Below the pieces are notes generated by a model. It saw only the letters and a list, made by a program, of their open reading frames with translations. It made no database searches and was not told the DNA's origin. Of a stretch of DNA of 64,000 nucleotides, positions 24,105 through 36,507 are shown piece after piece. This stretch comes from Nereocystis luetkeana (Eukaryota > Sar > Phaeophyceae > Laminariales > Laminariaceae). Each line of letters starts with the position of its first letter. Position 1 is the stretch's first letter. A program made the translations under genes and the position numbers. The DNA lies in NCBI GenBank assembly GCA_031213475.1, contig JARUPZ010000023.1, positions 6,714,157 to 6,778,156 on the forward strand. The letters run 5' to 3'.

Positions 24105-24316
24105 GGCGAAGAGCTCGATGGAGGTCAACGACCTTATTCTCAAAGCCTGGGGTCAACCATGCATCTCCGTGTGAAACATCACGAGCACTCCGGTTACAAG
24201 GAACGGCTAAATCTAAGTACATGAAGAGGGATGCCACGGCCTGTCCATTCCAGCATGGCGCCCTCGTCAACGCCCAGACGCTTATTTTAGGAAGTGTATT
24301 TTTGTAGGTTTCGTCA

Positions 24317-27300
24317 TCACTGCCGCACCACGGGTGCAGTGGCATCCTTGAGCCACTTGAGCGCGTCTTCGTCCTCCACGAGGCTGCTTAGCTTCGTCCA
24401 CACCTGGGAGAGACAGTTCGGAAATAACGAATAAATAGGGAACATATTCACAAATATTGTGATACACCTGACCCTGGTACACAGAAAAACGTACTGCTCA
24501 AAAGGCCTTACTTGGGCTTGTAAACAAATAGCAAGGTGGAAGGCCCGACATGAGCACTGCACTCACTCTGGTGTGGTAGTCGTCGAGCCAGTCGAGCTCC
24601 TTCGGAGATAAAAGTGACTGGTCCAGGAGCTTCTTTTGCATAGGGATGAGAGTCAAAGGCTCGAACCGGTAGAAACTGCGCGGGGGGGAGAACGAGCAGT
24701 GTCCCGTCCCAAGATAAGCAAATAGTGACCATAAGAAACAAACCACGACGCTGTATTAAACGGACAAAGAGGGAATAACAATTTCCGAAGCACGATATAT
24801 AAACTGCAACTCGTAGACCAATAAGGTGCAGGTGCCACAAATTTTGAGATGGAAAACAAAACAAACTTGCGAAACGTCGAAGGTACTGAAGGTACTGATC
24901 GTCTGCCCTGCAGCTATTAAGGAGTCGCACGCGAAAGGGTCTTCAAGAGAAACGGTTTACCTTCGCCCAAGAGCTTCGTTGGAGATGCCTGAATCCACAA
25001 TTTCCAGCAAATTTTCAATGCGGACCCCGAAGCCCCCTTCTCCGCCCTTGTAGTAGCCCGGTTCGTTGCTGACGACCATTCCAGGCTCGAGGGGAGTGCT
25101 GTTTGCAGTCCGTGAACTGATGGACTGGAAAACAGAAGAAAATACAAGGTAGAAAGCGCAAATAAAAAATGCAGCCGGTACGGTTCAATGCAGACAACCT
25201 GAAGAGTTATTTGGTCGCAACAAGAAAATAGTCCAATACGAAAACAACACATACTATTGTTTTGCTTGCGAAAAGCCGGCCCCTGTGTGACACAATCATA
25301 AACCTATCGGGAAACTGACTGTGCACAATGCACAGTGCACACGGATTGCAATGGTCTGCTTATTTCAGGCAGAAAAAATAACGTATTCCCCGCCGTCCAG
25401 CCCTAGTGGCGACATGGATCTGAGATGGAGGACACACTACAGTAGCGTTCTGCGTGGCTGAGCTGGCAAAGTTCCAAGAGCCGGATGAAGTTCCAAGAGC
25501 CGGATGAGCACCATTCACCGTAGGCGATGCAACCAAAAATCCTGCGCCGAGCAGCGACAAAGTTTACCGCTATTGCAGCCTCTCGTGGGAAGATTCCCCT
25601 CCGAATGGCAAGGCAGAAACAGCGCACAGCTCGAACAGCGTTGTCAAAAAGATGTCAAATAACTGACGGAAATGATCTCACATGGGGACCCTCGTGCACG
25701 TTCAAAGCAGCCCCCACTCCATGTCCAGTCCCATGCTGATAGTCAAGACCCGCGTCCCACAAGTGGCGACGCGCGAAAGAATCAATCATGAAGCCTGGAG
25801 TGCCATCAGGGAAGGTGGCGGTCGCCAAACCGATATGGCCTTGGAGCACACGGGTGTATGCCTTCGAAAAATTAGAAACCCGCACACAAACGGCGGAAGC
25901 AGGTATGGTGAATGTCAGACACACGGTGTAAGAGAACATGGGAGCGTACAGCCGAAAACAGTTAGCTTTTCTGCAACACACCTCGATCGTCTTCTAAACC
26001 CTATGTTCTAGCTCATTTTTAGTTCCAAACAAAACGGCACTACTGTACACGTGATGAATCGCACGTACGGTGCAGGGAGATCAACAAATACTTGTACGAA
26101 CATACCTCTTTTTGCTCGGCTGTTGGCTCCCCAAAATGCATCGTGCGCGTAACATCCGTTGTCCCATCCTCGTATTGGGCTCCTGAGTCTAACAAGAGCA
26201 TGGATGATTGTCCCACGATGGCGCTTGAGCCAGCTTTTGCACCGTAGTGGATAATGGCGGCGTTCGTTCCTTCGCCAGCAATGGTCGGGAAGCTCAGGTC
26301 TTCAAGATCACATGATCACATTGCGGGTGATGCAGGCAAGAGCAAAGACAAAGAAAAACAAGGATGCGTCAGCAATATGCTGTCTGAGGCCCGACAATTA
26401 TGGAAGCAAGGGCACGCAGCTGAACGGGCCGAGCGCAACAACTACAGTACTTCGAAACACAAGAAACTAACATCAAGTACTCATAACAAGTACCAATCGT
26501 AGGTATGTGGTATTGCACTTGTAGAAGGAAAGACATGAAATTCTCAAAACTCGGTTCTGGAGTGTGCCCCCCGCCCTTGTAATGGCATAGTATATATACT
26601 ACCAGGTACCAGGTACACATATACCTGGTAGTACACAACCCCTGTATCAGTGAGTATATGATAGGCAGCTGCACACTCTATTTAGAAGAAAATAACGTGT
26701 TTTTTCCATTTGACAAGAGAGCTGTAGCTCTGCAAAAAAATTGGGCAACTGTACAAATCCAATTCCTTGCTCTGCCTCCAAGTTCGATTCAAAACGCAAT
26801 TGGGGTACACCGAGGATATTTAAAACACGGCGACAGCCTGTAGACCAGTGCAAAGGGTTTGTCTTCCTTCGGTACGAGCAATGGTCCTGTTTTCAATCGG
26901 ATCAGGGGGGAAATTATGGACCCTCTTGCTGCGCAAACTCCCACATGCATTGTGCTCACCAACAAACTTGTCCTGCCGGGCTCTACTGGCAGTGGTTCGT
27001 ATATCAACATCCACCTCGGATATGGTTTGTCCCGCAGCTACATCACGCTCCAGTCTGGATAAGGCCAGAACCATAGCGACCCCGTCACGAATATGGGCTG
27101 CCCGCATCCCTTCCAGTTCTGCTTCGTTTTTCACGCCTTTCGCCAGAGCTATCGGCGAGGGCTTCGACACGAGGCTGGCCCAAATAAATCCGGCGGTATC
27201 GTGGAGGAGCAATGTCGGGAGCGGCGAAAATGAGTATTGCACGGTGTTGAAGGAGCGATTGTTATAGGTTAGGTTACGCTAGGTTAGGATAGGTTAGGTT

Positions 27301-29852
27301 AGGCTAGGCTAGGCTAGGCTACGCTAGGCTAGGGAGAGGGAAAACCTTAGCGTTGGTGCCCTGCAATGCTACTGGGCTTGTGCGCCCGATTCAAGGACCT
27401 GCGCTGATAATTTCCCACCTGTCTTCCGGTACGACATTAGCAAAGGCGTAAGTGACCCTGTCTGGATCAATCCATACTCGTTTTCCTTGCTTCGCCAGAT
27501 CACGAACCACTCCTAGTGCATCTTCGTACGAGTGCACATCTACCCCGCACGCCTGCCAAGGGAAAAATGGGCATCCAAGCATTGCGATGGGTGTGAGCCA
27601 AGAGAGCTCTAGCCAGTGCTAGCCAGACGGCGGCAAGACAGCTGACACAAGTTGCCCTGAAACCTTTTATGCTGACATCATGTCGACTCCAAGGAGCGAT
27701 CAATCGTCTGTCGAACACCTGGCAAGAGATTAGACCAAGCCCATTCCCGGACGAATGCAAGCGCCATTCTTCCCTAGTCTCGCCTTTATTTCTTGTTCGA
27801 CGTTTGAAGACAGCTTTCCCCGGTCGATGAAAAGACTTGCCCCTTCCGGCGTCACCAGCGCGTATGCCATCGCAACAGGGCAATGCGCAACATCGTTTCC
27901 GCGGATGTTTAGCAAATACGCCACCTGCAAAATTTTCGCCGAAGTGCACAGTTACCATATAAGAATTATAGAGTCAATTCTTGTGGCACAAACAAATAGT
28001 GGGTTTGGAAGGATGTGCAGAACTAGTGTTGTCGCATTGCCCGTGTTGACGACCAGAAGAGCAAAGCAGTACCTCCTGGACAACGTGTTACTGCAACAAA
28101 TTGTTACGGCGTTCATTCAGTCTCAGACAGTACACTATTAATAGCATAGCGAAGCAAGCAATCTGCTCGGGCACCCAAGCGCAACGACACACAACCAATG
28201 GCACGGCTATCTGAACGACCGCCAATACAGCCATGGTGAAACCTAAATAAAGTGCTACAGTTTTAATGTCAGTCGATATCAGCCAAGCACGCCCGCCAAA
28301 GTCACGAAGTTGCAGGAGGATTTGATAGCGCCACGGAGCGTCGACGCATGAGAGGGGAGGCACGCTTCGACGCGAGCACAGGCCGCCGCATAGTTCTCTA
28401 ATTCAACAGCGTAGCTACTGTAGTTAATAATAAGCGAGGAAGGCACGAAACTGACCTCATCAAGCATACAAGACACGAACACGTCGGCTTGTTCTTCCGC
28501 CATGCGGTCACGGACCTGGGCAAAAATAACAAAATTCGCAAAAAAACGACATGAAAATACCAAGGGGTGCAACGCATGCGATACATGAGATCAGATACAA
28601 TGTTATACTTCCAAGTACGAGGATATCCGCCGACAAAAAAACTGTAAAACAAGACACTAAACCAAACTACCCACCTCACGAGGCACTTTCCCGATTTGTC
28701 GCAAGCAGGCCAATGGTTGTCCATCGAAAGGCAGTTAGTGCAATGTGGTAATGCACAACTGAATCGAAACTTTCGCCTTCCGCCTCAGGTCATCATTCCA
28801 GTGTGATACTTGCACAACCAAGGCCGCTTTGCACAACTTGACTAGCCTATTCGTACCTTCTCCAGTTTTGCTTGGACTGTTTCGCCAGCGAACTGCGCAG
28901 GATGTACCCGAACAGGCTCCTGAGGAGGCTCGGGCCGCCCGACACCCCAGATGGCATCGACCGGGTTGGCGTCACCAGCGTGGTCGATCGGAGCAACCGC
29001 AATACCTGCGGCAGAAAGTTCCTGGCCGATACGTCAATAATCGGGTTCGATAGATCAGACAGCGTTGGTGCTACATTTGCAGCGTGTACGTACAAACTTA
29101 ACCACAAGCCGTGACAAATTGAAGCATCCACGGCACACATACCATATCATAACTGTTAACTACGTACACGTGCACTGTACGTAATGGTAGTGTAGTTGTG
29201 CCTAAACCGCACGTACCTTTTTGAGACCATTGACAAACGCGACCGAATGCACGAAAGGGTCAATGCCAACCCGAGATTCCTTCGGCAAGCGTTCCGCCAG
29301 GAAGGAATTGATAGTCGGGACTGATGGCTTGCCAGCCTTCATCAGCGTCCAACCTTCACCCAGCTGCTGCTCTGCTTGAAGGTGATACCGGCCATCTGTC
29401 CACAAAAACGACTGACATGAAGCAGGGGGCGATTGAAACGTTTCGTCAGAAAACAGGATTGCGACTTTATTGGATCAACTTATGAGCAGACAACCCTAAA
29501 GCCGTAAATAGCCTTCGAGGTTCGGCGGTTTTATGGCTTACCTCGTCCTTGAGAACCACAGCAGTTCCAGCAGAGCCAGTGAAGCCTGTGACGAAGGCCC
29601 TTCGATTGAAGCATTCTGCTGAATACTCACTGTTTACGGAAGCGGCGGCAGAAAAAGAAACGACAGCAGCACAGTCACGGACTCAACATCTAATTTCGCA
29701 TCGATTGCGATACGTTCTTCCGAAAGGACTCTAAGCTATTGTACGTTGTAGCTGTCGCACCTCAAATGTGGGTCGTCCGAGGGTATGATAAAGGCATCCA
29801 CGCCCTCTGCCTCCATCCAAGAAATCAAAGCTGGCCGCACTAGTGAGGCCTC
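24317..29852 (-). CDS. XPNPEP1: Xaa-Pro aminopeptidase (aminopeptidase P, M24B family), cytosolic type
   Basis: It removes N-terminal residues that precede proline, using two metal ions. Thirteen exons join in phase: 29852-29761, 29629-29542, 29411-29217, 29021-28857, 28515-28456, 27924-27736, 27552-27419, 27174-26960, 26299-26106, 25861-25682, 25124-24961, 24675-24567 and 24403-24317 (TGA). They give about 623 residues, the length of human XPNPEP1. The creatinase N-domain carries [14 protein letters not shown] and [10 protein letters not shown]. Metal ligands are all present: Asp417 and Asp428 ([12 protein letters not shown]), His491 (HGTGHGVG), Glu525 (SNEPGYY) and Glu541 (RIEN). The post-domain [10 protein letters not shown] and C-terminal [11 protein letters not shown] also fit. 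The exact start is unresolved: the first exon found begins [17 protein letters not shown] and a short upstream exon with the ATG is likely missing. The 27736 donor (GTCTAA) is weak. It converges tail to tail with DNAAF1, about 210 bp apart. Confidence 0.95.
27265..27334. repeat. GGTTA/GGCTA pentamer array in an aminopeptidase P intron
   Basis: About 13 units of AGGTT or AGGCT pentamers, first mostly GGTTA then mostly GGCTA, with two ACGCT interruptions. It lies between exons 7 and 8 of the aminopeptidase gene. It resembles telomere-type TTAGG repeats but is short and mixed, so it is more likely a local microsatellite. Confidence 0.8.
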
Positions 29853-31881
29853 CTGTGGCAGGCAACACGTGTCGTACGCGGGGTGGAAGGCATATCAAGA
29901 AGTCGCTCATTGCGTTTCGAGGACGCATTATCTCACGTGAGAAATTAAGAGAAATTGTGAGTTGGCAATCCCCCTTTCGCTACGTACCAGCGCTCGGAGG
30001 ATGACGCTGATGAATCAAAGCGCAGCCTTCATCAATCCAGAATCACACGACGTGAGAGGAGCCTCAGCCTGGAATAACTTCATGTTTTTATTCGCCTTGA
30101 TCATTGGTCACAGCGGCAAGTGCTCTCGCATAGAACAGTACCGACGAACAGTATCGACGAATAGTACCTGCGACAGGTGGTAAAGAATACAGTACTGTAG
30201 TACCCAGCAAGGTGAGAGAGCCCGTATCATAGCCATTTTGTTCGAATCCTGCACCCTGCAATATCTCGGGTAGCACTGGCTTAGCACAATTCTCCGCAAC
30301 GCTCGCTCCTCTCTTTTTGCCTAACTTCTAAGTTGCACAACATACATACTCTGGTAGACGACATCACCGAGGAATGTAAGATGCTGTCAACAATCGGTGG
30401 TCAGGCGAATGCTAGGCTTGCTGTTGCCATAGTCTTGACAACATCCATGACATGGGGCATCATCCAAACGTGTAATTGTACAACATTCTGCAAAATATGC
30501 TTGATCTTGCGTTCTAAAGGGTTAGACTACAGTAACCACGATAACGCTAATCGGGTATATAGCGAGAGAAGCGATTCACCAAAGGACAGGCGACCCTACC
30601 AATCATATGAACAACAGGACTTGGTCCCGAAAGCGTCCAGGCATTCTTCGCGACACCGTCGTATTTCCGACAAACAAACGCACCCCTTAGAGATTATGTG
30701 GAGCTATACAACGCCCACAAAAGAACATGGAGACCAACATCGCCACCCCCTCACCGCCGTTTCGGTCGCTTCAGCAGTTGTATCCGCCGTTTGGGCGACA
30801 CCATGTGAAGCTCCACCTCCCCCGCGTACGGCGAGGCACCTCCTTACTCCCGTCTTACTTTGCGGAGTGCAAGTAGGTTTGGAAAGCCGCAGTGCAGCAC
30901 CTGCCCGAGGTAATATGCCCTGGCCAATCAAACGATCGAGCGAACGATCGCTGATTTGTGAATTGGGTCTCCGGTCAAATGCGACGGTGCGTTGCAGAGA
31001 CTTCACCTGTTCACCAGGGACGAGCCTTGAGCAGCACCATGCCCTGGTAGTAGGAGGCACGTTCGAAGTTTTATCATGAGGGATCCAAGAACATCACATA
31101 AAAAAAAAGCAACAGGCAGCCAGCTACAGGGAACATGTTTTTATCGTCTATCCCGAGTCATAACCGAATGGTCGCCTGGTGTTCTGGCGTTCGCCCATCG
31201 GAAAGGTATATACTGCATACAAGTACTAGTGCTGTAGTAGTCTCTTTCGTTTATTGGGTGGGTTCCTGCATTTTCCTATTCAAACATAAACGGAGAGGCG
31301 TCTTCGTTGTTTCCCTATCCCCGATTTTCATTTCACGACCACCTTTTGCTCGGTTACAAGTTAAAATTCCATGCCGCCGGAGGCGGGGATCAATGAGATG
31401 CCTGTTTGATATAATTAAACCTGAATTTCAATCGAATCGAACTGGTTGCAACCAGATCAAACACCTGATAGTTGAGCCGAGAAGGCGATACACTGCAGCA
31501 GTATCTGATAATGAAGGCCTACGGCAGCGTGGCAGCAGTGGAAATCACGAGTGAGTGTGATCAAGCGTCCTTATGTACGACTGCATTACTGGCGTTAAGA
31601 TTTCACACATCTGACAGACAGATCATGTAGAGATCATTGACTCCCACAGTTCATCATCTAGACCTTTCAGGGCTATATATATAGATATATTCTGGATCTG
31701 TTTGGATCTACAGTAGCTCATGTTGCCGGGTGGGATCCTCATAATCTACATATATGACGCGTTTCCTGGGTTGGATCTTTACTTATAATCCAGCACAGCA
31801 TGTCATAACGGCAGGTTAGAATCTGGATGACGACGATGAGAGATCGTGATCTGTCCGACGTATGAAATATTTTGTGTTTTT
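29853..31881. other. 2 kb upstream of the aminopeptidase gene, no gene resolved
   Basis: It should include the promoter and any first exon of the aminopeptidase gene. A 248-codon plus-strand frame (30333-31079, no ATG at its start) and overlapping frames near 30620-30870 (one reading TVVFPTNKRTPLRDYVELYN) show some coding character. No family match was made and frames on both strands are open together, so I do not call a gene. Confidence 0.35.
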
Positions 31882-32483
31882 CAGGGTTTTTCGCGGGTCA
31901 GGTCAAACCTCACGGGTCGGGTCGGGTCGGGTCTGACCCGACCCGACCCGCAACCTTCCGATTGACCCGTGAGGCACGGGTTTCATGCGGGTCGGGTCAC
32001 CTTGACCCGCAAGACCATTTATCTTGACCCGAAGGTTCGACCCGCGGATTTGGCCCGTGGGTCGGCTCTTCAAAAGCAAGTTAATGTTCATTTTAGTGCC
32101 CCGCAGCGATATATGACCTGGCGGTAGTGGGTATGAAGGATGCGGGCATGCGTATAAGAATTTGGCGGCGTTTTAATGTTTGAATATGATACCAAAGGGG
32201 TATTATTGAGTATTGGTACGATAGAAGTCTTTGGGTAAGACAGCGGGAAGTATTCAAGTGTCGGATCCGCGAGCCGATTGCGCGGGTCCGACCCACGGGT
32301 CAGTAGAAAACAACTCGCCGGTCATGACCTGACCCGACCCGTAAGATTTTCATCACCTCTTGACCCGACCCGACTCGACCCGTGAGATTTGAAAAAGTAT
32401 TGACCCGACCTGACCCGACCCACGAGATTTGAAGACCTCTTGATCCGACCCGCGGTTCGGGTTATGACCCGCGAAAAGCCCTG
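31882..32483. mobile_element. Non-autonomous hAT-like element, copy 2 (602 bp), with intact target duplication
   Basis: Inverted ends CAGGGTTTTTCGCGGGTCA (left) and, minus strand, CAGGGCTTTTCGCGGGTCA (right) are flanked by an exact 8-bp duplication GTGTTTTT at 31874-31881 and 32484-32491. GGGTC/GACCC pentamer arrays sit inside both ends, around the core shared with copy 1 (GTGCCCCGCAGCGATATATG and a CTTTGGGTAAGA block). An 8-bp duplication and CAGGG ends are hallmarks of hAT transposons (family knowledge). No transposase frame is present, so it would depend on an element elsewhere. The perfect duplication suggests a fairly recent insertion. Confidence 0.9.
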
Positions 32484-32491
32484 GTGTTTTT

Positions 32492-35400
32492 TGGCTCATT
32501 GGTGGTCTCCCTAAAAATATTGAATAGCAGTACTTAGAAGAATCGAGTTCGACGAGCCAACTTTAACTTTTGGCCCTTTCTAGGCACAAGTAGCCTCCAG
32601 AATACACAGTATCTTCGAGAAATCGGCGCGTTTGACATGTGAGCTACCACCGAAGTGTCCCATCTCGTAGGGTTTACAGATATCATAGAGATCGCGCGAT
32701 CGGTGTACCCTAATGAGCTTGTGTCGCAGGGGTTATCGTTTGTTGAGTAGCGTTTCGTAGGGAGTCAAAAAGTAGACGTACCTTTGGAGAATGCCACAAT
32801 GAGTCCATCCCACGCGAGTCACGGAGCGTGCAACTGAAACGAGCAATGTATGACATGAGCAGCAGAATCGCAGCTTGAACACGTTGCTCTTGTGTCGCAC
32901 ATCAAACAGCAAAGCGCAAAGCATACCCGCACGCCATGGTTTCAAGATGCCAAGTGTTCGCACACTTCAGGAACGTATTTTTTCGGGCCAAAGTGCATGG
33001 CAAGCAAGGCAACGAGCCAACAGCAACAGAAAACAGCAACACGCGGGTCTACGTATGATATGCACAAACAAGGCAACAGCAGTAGTACATGTCATACAAG
33101 GCAACGTACGTAACAGAAACAAGCAACATCAACATATGCTGCTGCTGTACCAGGTATAAAACATACCAGGTACCCCATCCTGCATTATAGCCTGCTGGTG
33201 ATGCTCGTGTTGGGGAGCTGAAAATGTTAATGTTGATCGACTCTTCTGGGAAGCCAGCAGCCAGGAGGGTACTTTGTGCTTTAGCTCTGGCATCACAGAG
33301 CTTCGTATCCTCTTGGTGACTCAATCAACGTGTTTTGACTTGCGTTTGAGTTGAGCAGTACTCGTGAGACAACATGCTGTCAACTGGTATCAGATAAATG
33401 CGGGTAGATTAAGCATGTAACGCACCCTGTTGGCAGTCATGAAGGCACTACACCTGGCGTAGCACGCTGCGAACGCCATGAGGGTGCGCATCCGTAACAT
33501 CTCGACTACCAGGCCAAGCAGGGGAGTAGAAGTTGAGTCCAAAGAGTACAGTTGAAACAGATTTTGACTGCTGTGGTGTTCGTAAACTATGCGAGGCCTT
33601 CTCGCCTGAAGGACGGGGGATGTAATATACGTACGTATGTATATACGTATCCATTTTATTTTTCGAGCAAGCCACAAAGATTAAAAAAATTCAAGGATGT
33701 AGTACCCAGCATCATACAAAACGATCAACGTTCACTTCATCGTCATCCGAGGTAGAACTCGACAGATCAAGAGGGGCGACCGCTAGGGTTATAATCGAGC
33801 GGCCGGCCCGTGGTGCGGCCCCTGCACGACGAGCTGAAGGCGAGGTTCGCCCCCCCGCCAGGGCCCCCCAGAGAGCAGACCGGAGGCAAAAAACAGGATA
33901 ACATGCTCAAAGAAATGTGCATTATTTTACCTGCTCCTTTTACCCTCGCACAGCATCTCAAGCAAAAGGCAGGTAGAACCCACAGGTCGGTAAAATCTGA
34001 CCTCTCTGAGCCTCGACTACTACTGGGAATAGTACTGTACTCACTTGTACGGGATGAGTCGTCAACTGCTTATGATACTGCAATGTGAACTGTAACTATT
34101 AATATTAACACCAATATACTAAACTACTACTGCCGCCCTGCTAATCCACGATTAGTCAACACTGCACATTGTCGGATGGCAAGCACAATAATAATAATAA
34201 TGAGTAGACAAGCCGAAAGTTGGCACGGAAGGGCGGTAGACTTGGTGCATGGGTTTCCTTTTGATTCCGGGGTTTTCTTCTTTCGGGAAAGTTATGAGTG
34301 ATCCATGTTGAAGATCATCATCATGCTGCACATTGTCGGATGGCAAGAGTAATAATAATAACGTATCAGGTACTTACAATAGTATATCGATCTACGACAT
34401 ACACACGAACGAGTACCTGGTACAATAGTAGTACAGCGCAAGCAGGGAGCAAGGGTTATTTGCATGGACTCAGCAAGCTTTCTCGTGCGACTGGCTTGAA
34501 GAAAGCTTGAAGAAACACGTTGTACTTCAAGTATTGTACATAATACATAATCGATCGGGTATACAGAGCAGAGAAAAATGCCTGATCGCAAATTGCGCCG
34601 GTTGTAGCACGAGAATCATCTCTAAAAATTGGCGGTGCACACAAAGATACATTTTGTCAAAATTGTGGTTGATTCGTACACACTATTAATACTGTTCATA
34701 GCAACTGTGCGTACAGCACTATGCCGACGGTGAAGGCCGAGGACACGACTTCACGACTCTTACTTGCAGGATGCCCGTCGCCCCGATGGGTAGCCACGTA
34801 ATCGCGCCGTGAGTGGTTTAGATGGGAGACCCGATTACCGGGTATGGATATATTTCATGATCCAACACTAATACAGTCAACGGTCAACGACGATGCAAAC
34901 AAGACAGTCGTATGCCAGGTACTGGATATATATACTGTATCCTAACTTGATTATATACCGTGATTCGACGCAGAAAAGCCGACGAGCATTAGGAGTGTTG
35001 AGCCCAGTGCCCGCCAAGAACATACCTGGTAGAAGATAAAAAGTAGGCCGGGGAGAGGGCGAATGGACTCTACGAAAGAGCGAATACCGACTCTTACGCT
35101 CCTGGGCAAAAGATATCCGACCGACGAAAAAAATCGCGCCTATAACATGATGTATGGTGTTGTTCTGGCGACTTACCTTTGTGTTTTTCCCGATGGGCTC
35201 TCCAGCACGTTTCGTTGGCGAGGGTTTACTTGTTCTTACAATCGACACACTTTTTTCCTCGATGAAAAACTCGTTTATTTTTTCACAACTACCGTGCACA
35301 ACAATAATTTTGTCGCGTGCCCGGCCCTCATACAGACGGACGCGCGGTCCGTGATTACGATCATGCATGATTTAGATCACGCTCTGTAAGAAAGCACTGC

Positions 35401-36507
35401 ATGTATGCGTTAGAATGTCGTCTTTATCGGCTTGAAACAAAAAGCGCCCAGAACGCCGTCAAACAATGGCATAGATTGGACACCAGCGGTAAACACCCCG
35501 TTGGGACTAGCCTGTGCCAAATGGTACGGGGAAGCTAGCTTTGACGCGGATGAGTGGTTCACCCAACAGCAAAGTCTATGGTGCTGCCTCAATATTCTGG
35601 GTGAACCTTTTGAGGTTGTGCGGTGCATTTTTCGAGTTCACGTCATATAGGCCGGCATAATACCCTTAGTTATCACCTCCACGAGACCCGGCGACCCTAT
35701 ACAAGAAGCTCAAGACCATTTCACGATTTTCTAACCTACCAGTACCCGTGTTGAAAGCTTGACTTCGTCGAGGGAAGTGCACGGCGTCACGCACGGTTTC
35801 AATCATCGGCCACCCGTAAACGACTAAAGGAATGCTGCGCACCACGATTCCATGTATCACACGCGTGCACGATGGCTATGGAATCCCGGTACATTTGTTG
35901 TCTATTCTCTGCGCCCTTGTTGCTCCTCGCGTGCGTGATCGTGCCCTTCCAGGCGCACCTGGGACCTTAGCACCGAGCCCGAGCACGGCCTCAGTCCGTG
36001 CCATTGCGATGCCCTGGTGGTGTCAAGGTGGAGGCATGGCGCGCATAGGTTTTCACTGTTACCGTCAACCTTGCCATCAATCCACACCATACACAGCAGT
36101 AGTGCAGTACCAACGTCGGGGGCCCTGGTCGCAGTACTACTTGAACCGCAATTCTCCCCTTGGGTCAGAGGAGGTTCGCTATTGGTCCGTTGGCAGCACG
36201 CTCAGTAAGATAGGTCGACCATCAGTGGCTTTGCTCGCAAAGATGGAGCGGACTTCTTTCCTAGGGCACGTTCCACTTCTCCAAAAAATGGTGTCCGAGA
36301 GATCGGCAGTCACTATCAATAACAGCATTTAATAGCAATAGAGTAGAGTATGTTGTTGTACGTGGCAGCCACGAGAAGGAAGGACTTCAGAGCCCTAACG
36401 ATTTCGAACGGGATCTTCGCGCACGTACTGCGATGAAACTATGAAAGCCGCCCAACCCATCTGACCGGGAGACAAGGCCTGCATCGTTGCCGCAGTTTGG
36501 AACTCAC
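32492..36507. other. 4 kb without a resolved gene, may hold tail exons of the kinesin
   Basis: The kinesin reading continues with a GTGAGT donor at 36507, so at least one more exon should lie here or beyond. Candidates on the minus strand are a frame near 36296-36210 reading FFGEVERALGKKSAPSLRAK before a stop, and one near 33320-33165 reading CDARAKAQSTLLAAGFPEES. Neither could be proved. A plus-strand proline-rich frame near 33800-33890 was also seen. Several TACCTGGTA motifs occur. Confidence 0.35.
34250..34372. repeat. Short dispersed repeat (~100 bp), copy 1
   Basis: The block GTTTTCTTCTTTCGGGAAAG, then GTTATGAGTGATC, GTTGAAGATCAT and CATTGTCGGATGGCAAGAG followed by AATAAT triplets, recurs at 43786-43880. 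A shorter piece (CATTGTCGGATGGCAAG plus AATAATAAT) also lies at 34167-34203. Class unknown. Confidence 0.7.

Noticed and set aside
27265-27334. Interstitial telomere repeat
   Set aside because: The pentamers are mixed GGTTA and GGCTA over only 70 bp inside an intron; without the species' telomere sequence a plain microsatellite is the simpler call.
30333-31079. 248-codon plus-strand frame upstream of the aminopeptidase gene
   Set aside because: No ATG at its start, no family similarity, and the opposite strand is open over much of the same stretch.
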